Below the pieces are notes generated by a model. It saw nothing but the letters and a program-made list of their open reading frames with translations, was not told where the DNA came from and ran no database searches. Position numbers and translations under genes: made by a program. Below are positions 25,236-36,100 of a stretch of DNA of 64,000 nucleotides, in pieces (the first letter of the stretch is position 1; each line of letters starts with the position of its first letter). The stretch lies in assembly GCA_017549335.1 (NCBI GenBank), contig JAFYVB010000003.1, positions 181,471-245,470 of the forward strand, in the 5' to 3' direction. This DNA is from Clostridia bacterium. Its GTDB lineage: Bacteria; Bacillota; Clostridia; Christensenellales; Aristaeellaceae.

Positions 25236-27494
25236 ATGAATATCGACCAGCTGCTGGGTGTCCTTCAAAAAGATACCGAGTTTATGTCCTGCGTCACCCA
25301 CTGGCATACCGAGCCTGCCCGTCAGGCACGCTATGCTCCCTGGCCCGAAAGCGTGGACGGGCGCATCCCTGCCATGCTGCAAAAGCGCGGCATCGAAAAG
25401 CTATATACCCATCAGGCGCAGGCCATTGACATCGCAGCACAGGGGAAGGATGTGTGCATCGTCACGCCCACGGCATCGGGCAAGACCATGTGCTACAATC
25501 TGCCTGTTCTGTCTGAGATTTTGCGCAACGAAAACGCCCGGGCGCTGTATCTGTTTCCCACCAAGGCGCTTTCTGCCGATCAGGTGAGCGAACTGTACGA
25601 GCTGATCGAACTGCTGGGCGTGGACATCAAAACCTTCACCTATGACGGCGATACCCCCGTGGCTGCCCGCCGCGCCGTGCGTCAGGCAGGACACGTGGTG
25701 GTGACCAACCCCGATATGCTGCATTCGGGCATTTTGCCCCATCACACCCAGTGGGTCAAGCTGTTTGAAAACCTGAAATACATCGTGGTGGACGAGATCC
25801 ATGCCTACCGCGGCGTGTTCGGCAGCAATCTGGGCAATGTTTTGCGCCGTCTTTTGCGCCTTTGCGAATTTTACGGCAGCCGTCCGCAGTTTATCCTGTG
25901 CTCTGCGACCATCGCCAATCCCAAGGAGCTGGCGGAAACGCTGACGGGGCGCGAAGTGACGGTGGTGGATGATAACGGCGCGCCCATGGGCGAAAGACAC
26001 GTGGTGTTTTATAATCCGCCCGTGGTCAATGAGCAATTGGGCATTCGCCGCAGCGCGCTGAACGAAACCCAGCGGGTGGCTACGCGTCTGCTTCTCAACG
26101 GCATTTCCTCCATCGTGTTTGCCAAATCCCGTGTGCAGGTGGAGGTGCTCACCAAGCGATTGAAGGATCTGGTGCGCGACCCCGTGGGCAATGCCGGGCG
26201 CGTGCGCGGCTACCGCGGGGGATATCTGCCCAGCGAGCGCCGCGAGATCGAGCAGGGGCTGCGGGCGGGACGCATCGATACCGTTGTTTCCACCAATGCG
26301 CTGGAATTGGGCATTGATATCGGCTCGCTGACGGCCTGCGTTCTGTGCGGCTATCCCGGTACCATTGCCAGCACCTGGCAGCAGGCAGGCCGCGCCGGCA
26401 GAAGAAAGGGAACGAGCCTCACCGTCATGGTAGCCACCAGCGCCGCCATTGATCAGTTCATCGTCACCCATCCCGAATACTTTTTCAATCAGTCGCCCGA
26501 AAATGCGCTGCTCAATCCCGATAATCTTTATGTGCTGCTCAATCATTTCAAGTGCGCCGCCTACGAACTTCCCTTCCGCGACGGCGAAACCCTGGGCAAT
26601 GCTCCCGGTGCCGAAGAGATGTGCGAGTATCTGGAAGAGGCGGGCATCGTGCGCCATGTGGGCGACACATGGCACTGGCAGGCGGAGGAATTCCCCGCCA
26701 GCGAGATCAGCCTGCGCACGGCGATGACGGAAAATTTCCTCATCAACGATATCACCGATCCCAAGAATGTGCGGGTGATTGGCGAAATGGATCGCTTCAC
26801 CGTGCCCATGCTGCTTCACGAAAACGCCATCTATATGCATGAGGGCAGGCAGTATCAGGTGGAAAAGCTGGATTATGACGCCTGCAAAGCCTATGTTCGG
26901 CGGGTAGAGGTGGATTATTACACCGATGCCGATCTGAATGTGAGCCTGAGCCTGCTGGATACCCTGGAAGAAACGGAAAATGCCGCGCTGGGCGAGGTGA
27001 AGGTGACGGCCATCACCAAGATCTTTAAGAAAATGAAGTTCGACACGGGAGAAAATCTGGGCTTTGGCCCCGTGATGCTCCCCGAAAGCGAAATGCATAC
27101 CGTGGCGCTCTGGTGGACGCTGCCTGATGAGATCGCCCTTGCCTACGATAAGGATACGCTGCAGAACGGCATGATGGGCATTGCCAATCTGCTGCGCATC
27201 GTGGCGCCCCTGTACCTGATGTGCTCGCCCCGGGACGTGGCGGTCAGCTATCAGGTGAAGTGCCCCTTCACCGAAAAGCCCACGCTGATCCTCTATGATA
27301 ACTGCCCCGGCGGCGTCGGCCTTGCGGAAAAGGCCTACCGCATGCGCAAAACGCTGCTGATGCATGCCGCCGTTGTCGCCCGTGACTGCGGCTGCGAGCA
27401 CGGCTGCCCCTCCTGCGCCGGGCCTGTGGGCGAAGTGGGCGAAAACGGCAAAAAAACGGCGATCGAATTGATTGACAAAATGCTGGCGGAATGA
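25236..27494 (+). CDS. DEAD/DEAH-box helicase with DUF1998 zinc site (MrfA/YprA-like)
   Basis: 752 aa. Walker A PTASGKTMCYNLP (about residue 79), DEIH box VVDEIHAYRGVFG (about 185), SAT motif LCSATIANPKEL (about 222), motif V TNALELGIDIG and motif VI QQAGRAGR (about 385). The C-terminal DUF1998 four-cysteine cluster CGCEHGCPSC is at about 720-729. This is the Hrq1/MrfA architecture; B. subtilis MrfA (YprA) works in excision of mitomycin adducts. It begins 3 bp after the ligA stop, so it is cotranscribed with a repair gene. Confidence 0.85.
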   Translation: MNIDQLLGVLQKDTEFMSCVTHWHTEPARQARYAPWPESVDGRIPAMLQKRGIEKLYTHQAQAIDIAAQGKDVCIVTPTASGKTMCYNLPVLSEILRNENARALYLFPTKALSADQVSELYELIELLGVDIKTFTYDGDTPVAARRAVRQAGHVVVTNPDMLHSGILPHHTQWVKLFENLKYIVVDEIHAYRGVFGSNLGNVLRRLLRLCEFYGSRPQFILCSATIANPKELAETLTGREVTVVDDNGAPMGERHVVFYNPPVVNEQLGIRRSALNETQRVATRLLLNGISSIVFAKSRVQVEVLTKRLKDLVRDPVGNAGRVRGYRGGYLPSERREIEQGLRAGRIDTVVSTNALELGIDIGSLTACVLCGYPGTIASTWQQAGRAGRRKGTSLTVMVATSAAIDQFIVTHPEYFFNQSPENALLNPDNLYVLLNHFKCAAYELPFRDGETLGNAPGAEEMCEYLEEAGIVRHVGDTWHWQAEEFPASEISLRTAMTENFLINDITDPKNVRVIGEMDRFTVPMLLHENAIYMHEGRQYQVEKLDYDACKAYVRRVEVDYYTDADLNVSLSLLDTLEETENAALGEVKVTAITKIFKKMKFDTGENLGFGPVMLPESEMHTVALWWTLPDEIALAYDKDTLQNGMMGIANLLRIVAPLYLMCSPRDVAVSYQVKCPFTEKPTLILYDNCPGGVGLAEKAYRMRKTLLMHAAVVARDCGCEHGCPSCAGPVGEVGENGKKTAIELIDKMLAE

Positions 27495-27510
27495 GAAAGG
27501 AAGCACGAAA

Positions 27511-30328
27511 ATGACGGAAGCGGAAAAACGCGCAGCGGCGAAGGCTTTTTCGGGATATTGGCTGAATCGCGGCGATGAAAAGCAGAAAACGCAGTCCTTT
27601 TGGAGAGCGCTGCTGCAAAATGTTTTCGGCGTGTCCGAGCCGGAAAAATATATTGATTTTGAGATGCCTGTCCGCTTGGGGCATACAAGCTTTATTGATG
27701 CCTTTATTCCCGCGACCCGGGTGCTGATCGAGCAAAAAAGTCAGGATGTGGATCTTCGCAAAGGCGGCAAACAGTCCGACGGCTCATTCCTCACTCCCTT
27801 CCAGCAGGCACGTCGTTATGCGGGTTATCTGCCCCATGATCAAAACCCGCGCTGGATCGTCGTCTGCAATTTCAGGGAATTCCACATTCACGATATGAAC
27901 CGGCCCAACGATGCGCCGGAAGTTGTGCTACTTTCCGATCTGGAAAAAGAGTATTCCCGTCTGAACTTCCTCGTCGATACCGGCGACGAGAATATCAAGC
28001 GTGAAATGGAAATCTCCATGCAGGCCGGTGAGCTGGTCGGCAAGTTGTACGACGCTTTCATGAAACAGTACAAAGCCCCTACCAACGAACGCACCCTGAA
28101 AAGTCTGAACATGCTCTGCGTGCGTCTGGTTTTCTGCCTGTATGCAGAGGACGCAGGCATTTTCGGCAAACCGAATATGTTCCACGACTTCCTGCGCAAT
28201 CGCGGCATGCAGAAAGGCCGAAAGGCATTGCGTGAACTGTTCCGCATTCTGGATCAAAAGCCGGATCAGCGCGATCCCTACCTTGCGGAAGATGACCCCG
28301 ACTTGGCTGCGTTCCCGTATGTCAACGGCGGTCTGTTTTCCGACGAAGATATTGAAATTCCTCCGTTCAATGAGGAAATCTATAATCTGCTGCTGACCCG
28401 CGCCAGCGAGGATTTCAATTGGAGCGACATCAGCCCCACCATTTTCGGTGCGGTTTTTGAAAGCACTTTGAATCCAGACACCCGCCGCAAGGGCGGCATG
28501 CACTACACATCCATTGAAAACATCCATAAGGTCATTGATCCGCTGTTTCTGGATGAGTTGAAAGAAGAGTTCCGAAAACTTGCGGGGGGGGGGCTTGCCG
28601 ATTCAGACAAAACGGAGAAATCTGCAAGATTTCCAAAACCGTATTGCATCTATCAAGTTTCTTGACCCTGCGTGCGGCAGCGGCAATTTCCTGACGGAAA
28701 CTTATTTGTCGCTGAGAAAACTGGAAAATGAAGTTATCCGTGCATTAATTGATCTTCAAAAGGGCATTGTTGCAGGACAGATTGCCATGGGCTTGGATGG
28801 TACGCTGGACTATATAAAAGTGTCTATCAGTCAGTTTTATGGTATTGAGATCAATGATTTTGCAGCTACTGTTGCAAAAACAGCATTGTGGATTGCTGAA
28901 TCACAAATGATGCGACAGACAGAAATGATCATTCATAAAGAACTGGACTTTCTGCCGCTGAAATCCTATGTTAACATTGTCGAAGGCAACGCCCTGCGCA
29001 TGGATTGGGAAAGCGTCGTTCCCAAGGCTGAATTGTCGTACATCATGGGCAATCCGCCGTTTGTGGGCTATTCACTGCAATCCTCCGAACAGAAGGATGA
29101 TATTCTTTCTATCTATGTCGATGAAAAGGGCAAGCCATACAAAACCGCTGGCAAAATCGACTATGTTGCGGGATGGTATTTCAAGGCTGCGCAGTTGATG
29201 CATGGAACCGCCATCCGTACTGCTCTGGTTTCCACGAACTCCATTACACAGGGCGAACAGGTAGCCGGTGTATGGAAACCGCTGTATGATCGTTTCGGCA
29301 TTCACATCGATTTTGCGCATAGAACGTTCCGCTGGGATAGTGAAGCCAGTATCAAAGCGCATGTGCATTGCGTAATCGTTGGTTTTAGTTGCGCAGAAAA
29401 CGCGAAGGTCAGACAGCTCATCGACGGAGAACGAGCATTCAACGTCAGCAATATAAATGCTTATTTGCTTGATGCAGTAAACCTGTTTATCGAAAGCAGA
29501 ACAAAACCGCTTTGTGATTCTCATAAAATGATATACGGTAACAAGCCGGTCGATGGCGGAAACCTAATTATAGAAAAAGAGGATTATCAAGACTTTATTG
29601 CTAATGAGCCGCTGGCTATACCATACATCAAGCGACTTGTAGGAGCAAAAGAGTTTATTGCTAATGAGCAGCGTTGGTGTTTGTGGCTAAAAGGTGTTTC
29701 GCCTGCGGAATTGAAGAAAATGCCGTTAGTGCTGGAACGCATACGCAAGGTCAGAGAAATGCGAGAAAGCAGCAGCGATGAAGGTGCGCGCAAACTGGCA
29801 TTGACCCCCACAACATTCCGCGAAACAAACAATCCCGATACGGCAATTGTCATCCCGTGTCATTCGAGCGAAAACCGTCGCTATGTGCCAATGGGATTCA
29901 TTGATAATTCAATTGTCGTAACAAACGCTGTGTTGTTTATCCCCGATGCATCTATCTATGAGTTTGGCATTATAACATCCAATGTTCACATGGCATGGAT
30001 GCGCGCAGTATGTGGACGTATCAAGAGTGATTACAGATACTCAAAAGAAGTGGTTTATAACAACTTCCCGTGGCCAACGCCCACCGACGCACAGAAAGCA
30101 AAGATAGAACAGACCGCACAGGTGATCCTTGATGCCCGCGCCCTGTACCCCGACTGTTCTCTGGCCGATCTGTACGACGAAGTGACCATGCCGCCCGAAT
30201 TGCGTAAAGCTCACCAGCAGAACGACAAAGCCGTCATGGAAGCCTACGGCATGTCCGTGCGCGAAACCACCGAAGCAAGCTGCGTTGCGGAATTGATGCG
30301 TCGCTATCAGGAGTTGACAAAGCCGTAA
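27511..30328 (+). CDS. Type IIL restriction-modification enzyme (MmeI/YeeA-like), interrupted at a G10 tract; probably phase-variable
   Basis: A single fusion enzyme read in two frames: 27511-28665 and 28580-30328. With nine Gs instead of ten the frames join (...KLAGGGLPIQTKRRNLQDFQ...), giving about 938 aa, normal for MmeI relatives. N-terminal nuclease: D-x10-EQK in FIDAFIPATRVLIEQKSQ. Then a helical spacer, gamma-class N6-adenine methyltransferase motif I DPACGSGNF and motif IV NPPFVGY, then a target-recognition domain (RYSKEVVYNNFPWP). As written, translation stops at 28665 after 384 aa, leaving nuclease and spacer but no methyltransferase or DNA-recognition part. The methyltransferase/TRD half is visibly less GC-rich than the flanks, suggesting acquisition. 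Start ATG 27511 (GGAAG 7 bases upstream), 16 bp after the helicase. Confidence 0.9.
28584..28593 (+). repeat. G10 homopolymer (putative phase-variation switch)
   Basis: Ten consecutive Gs inside the Type IIL gene. Loss of one G (or gain of two) restores the full frame. The only other long G runs noticed are seven (7392) and six. Confidence 0.85.
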
Positions 30329-30385
30329 ATTCGGGATATTCTTGGGAGGAGAGCTTTTCCAAGGAAAACGAGAGGGTGAGAAGAT

Positions 30386-31120
30386 ATGCCCAGTCTTGAA
30401 AACTATTCGCGTACATTGCCTTACAGCTACGCGCTGGGGCTGTTCCCCGCGTCGGAGCTGATGCGCAAGCGTCCGGAGCTGGCCAAGCGGCTGCTGGTAT
30501 CCTCCAAGGCGGAAACCAGCGAGGGGCTGCAGGCGCTGCGGCAGCTGTGCGCAAAATATAACGTGCGCGAAGAAAATGCCGACCGCGTGCTCAGCCGCAT
30601 TTCGGGCAAGGATAACTGCTTTGCCGCCATCGTTTTTGATAAGTTTCAGGGGGAGATGACAGGCGGAAATCATCTGGTGCTGCATCACCCCAGCGATAAG
30701 GGCAATCTGGGTACTATGCTGCGCACGGCGCTGGGCTTTGGGTATACGGATATCGCCATCATCCGTCCCGCAGCGGATGCCTTTGATCCCCATGTGGTGC
30801 GCGCCAGCATGGGCGCCATTTTCGGGCTAAACGTGCGGTATTACGATGATTTTGAAAGCTACCGCAGTGAGTTTCCCAATCATGCGCTGTATCCCTTTAT
30901 GCTGGATGCCTCCGTGCCTCTCAGCGAGGGCGTGCGCATGAAAAAAGAGCCCTTTGCGCTGATCATGGGCAATGAGGGCAGCGGCCTGCCGGCAGAATTT
31001 GCCCAAATGGGGCAGCCGGTGCGCATTTCCCACAGCAACGCCATTGACTCGCTGAATCTTTCCATCGCTGCGGCGATCGGGATGTATGCTTTTAAAGAAG
31101 AAAGGGACGGAAACAAATGA
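30386..31120 (+). CDS. TrmH/SpoU family RNA 2'-O-methyltransferase
   Basis: 244 aa. The SPOUT knot motifs are HPSDKGNLGTMLRTALGFG (motif 1, about residue 98), IMGNEGSGLPAEF (motif 2, about 192) and SHSNAIDSLNLSIAAAIGMYAF (motif 3, about 214). An N-terminal helical region of about 75 residues precedes it. It methylates a ribose in rRNA or tRNA; target not determinable here. It is 57 bp after the restriction-modification gene and overlaps the deacetylase start. Confidence 0.85.
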   Translation: MPSLENYSRTLPYSYALGLFPASELMRKRPELAKRLLVSSKAETSEGLQALRQLCAKYNVREENADRVLSRISGKDNCFAAIVFDKFQGEMTGGNHLVLHHPSDKGNLGTMLRTALGFGYTDIAIIRPAADAFDPHVVRASMGAIFGLNVRYYDDFESYRSEFPNHALYPFMLDASVPLSEGVRMKKEPFALIMGNEGSGLPAEFAQMGQPVRISHSNAIDSLNLSIAAAIGMYAFKEERDGNK

Positions 31121-31839
31121 TGAAAAGACTGCTGGCACTTGCACTTTTGCTGATGCTTTTGTGTCCCTTGGCGTTGGGGGAGGGAGAAAGAGTGATTGAT
31201 CCGAAAAAACCCATGATCGCCTTGACCTTTGACGACGGCCCTACGGAAAATACCCAGGCGATCATTGACGTGCTGGATAAATACGGCGCGAAGGCCACTT
31301 TCTTTGTGGTGGGCAACCGCATCACCAATTTTGAAGCGGCGCTGCCTGCGATACTGAAAAGCGGTCATGAGATCGGCAACCATTCGTGGAACCATCCGCG
31401 GCTGCCCGATCTGACGATGAACCAGATCAACCGCAATATCCAGCGGTGCAACGAACGGGTATCCGAAGCCACGGGAGGCTATACGCCCTCTTTCCTGCGC
31501 CCCCCCTACGGCGCTACCAATAAAACCATGTACTTTGAGGCCAAGGATTATAAGCTGATCACTGTGATCTGGTCGCTGGATACGCTGGATTGGGACGTGC
31601 GCAACGCCGACAAGATCTATAAAACGGTGATGGAGAACGTGCGTGACGGCGATATTGTGCTCTTCCATGATACCGTGCCCCAGAATATCGAGGTGCTGGA
31701 ACGAATTCTGCCCGAGCTTGCGGCGAAGGGCTATCAGTTTGTGACGGTGGGAGAAATGTTCTCTTTTGCCAAAGAAGCGCCCAAGTACATGGCAAAATAT
31801 TCCAACCTTTACCCCGAAAAGAGGAATATGAAAAAGTAA
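31117..31839 (+). CDS. Polysaccharide deacetylase (NodB/CE4), secreted
   Basis: 240 aa. Signal peptide at the N-terminus (KRLLALALLLMLLCPLALG). CE4 motifs: TFDDGPTENT (MT1, about residue 32), HSWNHPRLPDL (MT2, about 88), RPPYGATN (MT3, about 128), DTLDWDVRN (MT4, about 155) and IVLFHDT (MT5, about 180). It deacetylates peptidoglycan or chitin-like GlcNAc outside the cell. It overlaps the end of the TrmH-like gene by 4 bases. Confidence 0.9.
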   Translation: MMKRLLALALLLMLLCPLALGEGERVIDPKKPMIALTFDDGPTENTQAIIDVLDKYGAKATFFVVGNRITNFEAALPAILKSGHEIGNHSWNHPRLPDLTMNQINRNIQRCNERVSEATGGYTPSFLRPPYGATNKTMYFEAKDYKLITVIWSLDTLDWDVRNADKIYKTVMENVRDGDIVLFHDTVPQNIEVLERILPELAAKGYQFVTVGEMFSFAKEAPKYMAKYSNLYPEKRNMKK

Positions 31840-31842
31840 GGC

Positions 31843-31871
31843 TTGATTTTTACAGATCGCAATGGTATAGT
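31843..31871 (+). promoter_or_regulatory. Promoter of the ferredoxin gene
   Basis: TTGATT (31843-31848), 17-bp spacer, TATAGT (31866-31871); start codon 52 bases downstream. Confidence 0.75.
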
Positions 31872-31910
31872 ATTTATATACAGAAAAGCAAATGGCTTTT
31901 CATGATTTGA

Positions 31911-32093
<183 letters not shown>

Positions 32094-32111
32094 TCTTTAT
32101 AAACCCTTCAT

Positions 32112-32147
32112 GAAAAACGGCGCAGTATATGCTGTGCCGTTTTTTAT
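32112..32147 (+). terminator. Terminator of the ferredoxin gene
   Basis: AAAAACGGCGCAG / CTGTGCCGTTTTTT hairpin with a T6 tail. Confidence 0.9.
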
Positions 32148-32189
32148 AACTGTTTTTGATTCGGTATGCATAAACGGGGAGGACATGAC

Positions 32190-32972
32190 GTGGAATATAC
32201 AAGAATCAACGACGCTGTATCGCTGGAAAACCTGGATTTCAACCGGTATGACTATCTCGATTTCGGCTGCAGCAGCGGAAACAGCCTTTCCTACGGTTCA
32301 AAGTATTTTGGCGGAACTGCATGCCTCGGGGTTGATATTGATCAGGAGAAAATTGCGGAGGCGCAGGAAAAGATCCGCACGGGGAAGATAAAAGGACAGC
32401 ATGCTGCCGTTTGCATGGACGTTTTGCAGTTGCCATAGCGCATTCCGACAAAAACGTTCCGGTTTGCCACCTGTATTCATTTTCTGGAGCACGTGGGCGG
32501 ATACAGAAACGTGCAGAAAATTCTGTTTTCGGCGGCCGAATTCTGTACGGAATTCGTTTATGTGCTCCAGCCTGATTTCGACAAAAATCTGTATCTCTTT
32601 GATAAAAAACTCAAAACATATTATTCGGACTGGTCTTCGCATACGGCGCAGATGACGTCCTATGATTTTTTCAGAATATGCAAAAGACTCCGGGAAGGCG
32701 GCACGATTAAAGATTTTGTTATCTTTAAGGCGCATCCGATTCGAAGATCTTCCGATCCGCGTATTCATCCCATTGATTCACCGATCAACCAGCATGAATA
32801 CGACAGGAGCAAACACCCGGTCAAGCCCATGCATATACGGCTTAAGGATGTGTATGAAAATATCGGGCTGCTGCTGATCCTGAAGGATGACTTTTCTGCC
32901 GATGACAGCCTTAAAAAGATTTGTCGCGGCGGAAAGGTGATCTATGATTCGAGAAATATTAAAAATATATAA
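32190..32972 (+). pseudogene. Class I SAM-dependent methyltransferase interrupted by an in-frame TAG
   Basis: GTG 32190 follows GGGAGG by 7 bases. The first 82 codons contain the Rossmann SAM motif YDYLDFGCSSGNSL and the acidic strand LGVDIDQEKI. A TAG stands at 32436-32438, right after MDVLQLP. The same frame then continues RIPTKTFRFATCIHFLEHVG (a typical methyltransferase motif region) and on to the TGA-less end at TAA 32970-32972. A single nonsense change is the simplest explanation. TAG is used as a normal stop elsewhere (symporter gene, 7588-7590), so recoding is unlikely. Followed by a terminator. Confidence 0.7.
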
Positions 32973-33011
32973 CAACTTGATGGAAAAGATAAAATGCCGT
33001 GATTTGGATTT

Positions 33012-33047
33012 CCTTCCTCCGCCGGATGAACGGCGGGGGATTTTTTG
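33012..33047 (+). terminator. Terminator after the methyltransferase pseudogene
   Basis: CCTCCGCCG / CGGCGGGGG hairpin with a 6-base loop and following T6 (33041-33046). Confidence 0.85.
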
Positions 33048-33100
33048 CGCAAAAATGTGAGAAAAAGCCTATAAAACCGCATCTTTCCGGCAAAAAGAAA

Positions 33101-33129
33101 TGGACAAACCCCCATGAATATGATATACT
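33101..33129 (+). promoter_or_regulatory. Promoter of the SpoIID/SH3 gene
   Basis: TGGACA (33101-33106), 17-bp spacer, TATACT (33124-33129). Confidence 0.75.
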
Positions 33130-33177
33130 TCTAAATGATTACGAAAGTATTACATCTTTGCTTCTTTTGGAGGGTGC

Positions 33178-36100
33178 ATGATGCAAACCGCTTTTCAGAA
33201 AATAAAACAGATCATGGTGATGGCGCTTATCTTTTCTTTGCTCATCGCCTCTGTTTGCGTGCCTGTGTCTGCGGAGGATGAAAGCCTGCAGGTGCGAACG
33301 CTTTCGGGCAATCTGACCGACGGCACGGTGCGCGTATTTCTGTCGTCCATGGGGAATCCCACGCAGCTTGATCTGACGGTGGACGGCAGCTATTCGCTGA
33401 ACGGCACGTCTGCTACGTCCATCAGCCGCGGCAGCAAGCTGACGGTCAAATTCAGCAAGTCCACCGGTAAGCTGACGCTGACCAGGGGCGGCTCCACCCA
33501 GGATATGGGCGACGGTTTCCGTCTGTACCGCCATCAGACTACGGGCAACAACGGCATCAAGATCGATCAGGCCGAAACCAGCAACCTGTATCCGGGCGAT
33601 CTTGAATTTGTCGTCAAGAAAACCAGCAGCGGCTACAAGCTGTATACCATCGTGCACGTATTTATTGAGGATTATCTCTACGGCGTTCTTCCCTATGAGA
33701 TGGGTGGCTCCGCGCCCCTTGAAGCGCTCAAGGCGCAGTGCATTTCTGCGCGTACCTATGCCGTTCGCGCCATGAACGGCGCATCCTCCAATATTTATGA
33801 CGTGGTCGATACCACCAACGATCAGGTGTACAGAGGTCTTCCCACCGGTTCCGAACGCTGCAAGCAGGCGGTGGATGAGACCCGCGGCATCATTTCCATG
33901 TACGGTAACGCCTTTGCCGGTACGTATTACACCGCCAGCAACGGCGGTCAGATCGATTCCATCAGCAATATCTGGGGCTCTGCCAATCATGATTATATCC
34001 GCGTCAAGGACGACCCCTACGATTTGAGAAACAATGTTGCGCAGGTGCGCACGGTCAACGTCAACGCTTCCGGCTCGCAGAGCAACCAGACGCTGCGTTC
34101 TCTCCTTGAAAACAAGGCCAAAGCCCGGTTTAACGCCACCGAAGTAACGATCACCGCCGTGCATTCCGTTCTTCCTCATACGCCCCGCTACCCCATTCAC
34201 AGCCGTCTTTACACGAAGCTTGATTTTGAAGTAACGGCCAACTGCGACGGCGTCACCCAAAACGGCACGCTGACCTTTGATATTTTCAGCGAACTTGAAA
34301 GCCGCCTGACCATGAGCATTAACGGCGACAATAACGAACTGTGGAGCGTAAAGCCCACGGCTACGGGATTCGCTATTCAGGCTCGCCGGTTTGGTCACGG
34401 TACGGGCTTGAGCCAGCGCGGCGCCATGAAGATGGGTGAGGAAGGCTATACCTACGACGAGATCCTCGCTTTCTACTTTGAAGGCTGCACCCTCAAGGGC
34501 CAGACCTTTGTAAAATCCATTCGCGCCGAGCTGTCCGCCGGCGGTGCTGAAGTTGTCACCCAGGTGGCTCCTGCGGCCACCGGCAGCTCTGCGGCCTATG
34601 CGATCGTTGAAATGAGCGGCGCGGATGAGCTGCTGGCGCTGCGTACGGCTCCCAATGCGGGTGCGGACGTTATTATGGGCATTCCCCACAGCGCAGTGGT
34701 GCGCGTTCATTCCGTCAGCGGCGAGTTTGCCCTGATCACCTTTGGTGAGACCTCGGGCTATGCCCACACCGGCGCTATGAAGATCAGCGGCAGACCGGAC
34801 GGTACGGCTCGCACCATTGCTACGCTGGAAAGCTACGGCACGGTCAATAATGACGATTATCTTAACCTCCGCGCAGGCGCAGGTACCAGCCATACGGTGC
34901 TGGCGGAGATCCCCACCGGCACAGTGCTGCCCTTGTTTGATATCAACAACGGCTGGGCGTACACCCAGTATGGGCGCGAAAGCGGATATGTAAGCATGGA
35001 TTACATTACCCGCAGCGAGAGCTATCGGGGCGATGCCCACGACGGCGATGCCACGGGCGCCGAAGTGATCGCAGTTGGCGGCGTTGCCATGCGCGCCACG
35101 CCCTCTTCTACCGGGTACAGCCCCATGACGCTGCCCGAGGGCGTGATCGTCAAGGTCAAGTCTGACGACGGCTCCTGGAGCGAAGTGTACTATGCGGGCG
35201 TTACGGGCTTTGTTCCCAGCATCATGCTCCGCGCCAACGGCATTACGGTGGAGGAAATCGTCGATAAGCCCGGCAGTGGTGAAAGATACGCTCAGGTATC
35301 GTCCAAGAACACCTCGCTGAATTTCCGACAGGCCGCCAGCATGTCTTCTCTGACCATGATGGAAATCCCCCGCAACGAAACGGTGATCGTAACCAAGGTG
35401 CAGGGCGACTGGTGCGCGGTACGCTACCGCGGCATGAACGGCTATTGTGCCAAAGAATACCTGACGCTGGACGTTTCCGGCGAGCAGGATCCCTCTGTGG
35501 AAACGCAGACCGCCCGTGTGACCACGGAACAGGGCTCGCTGAATATGCGCAAGAGCGCATCCAAGAATGCTGCCATCATCAAAACCATTCCGCGCAATAC
35601 CGTAATTACCGTGCTGGAACGCGGCAAGACGTGGAGCAAGGTGACCTACGGCGGCAAAACGGGCTACGTGATGAACGAGTTCCTTACCTTCGGCGAAAGC
35701 GAAGCACTGCCGGATACCCCCATCGTAACACCTCCCGCTTCGGGCACCGAGTATAAAAAGGCCAAGGTAGTCACTCGGAGGGCTCGCTGAACCTGCGCAA
35801 GAAAGCCTCCACCGGCGCGAGCATTCTCAGGACGATCCCGCGGCATGCCATCATCGATGTGCTGGAGATCAACGGCACATGGACGAAGGTCACCTATAAG
35901 AATGAAACGGGTTATGTGATGAGCGCCTTCCTGCAGTATCTGGAAGACGGAGCTGCAACTGCGCCTACCACGAAGCCTACCGCAAAGCCTACCACGAAGC
36001 CCACTGCTACGCCCAAGCCCAGCGCTGATAAGTACGCCCGCGTGACCACGGCCTCCGGCTCGCTGAATCTGCGCAAAAAGGCGTCCAGCAGCGCCGCTAT

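Noticed and set aside
30386-31120. Restriction partner or defence gene downstream of the Type IIL enzyme
   Set aside because: It is a SpoU-type RNA methyltransferase with normal motif order and composition like the core genome.
32436-32438. Stop-codon recoding (TAG as an amino acid)
   Set aside because: Another gene in the window (AGCS symporter, 7588-7590) ends naturally in TAG, and only one gene shows an internal TAG.
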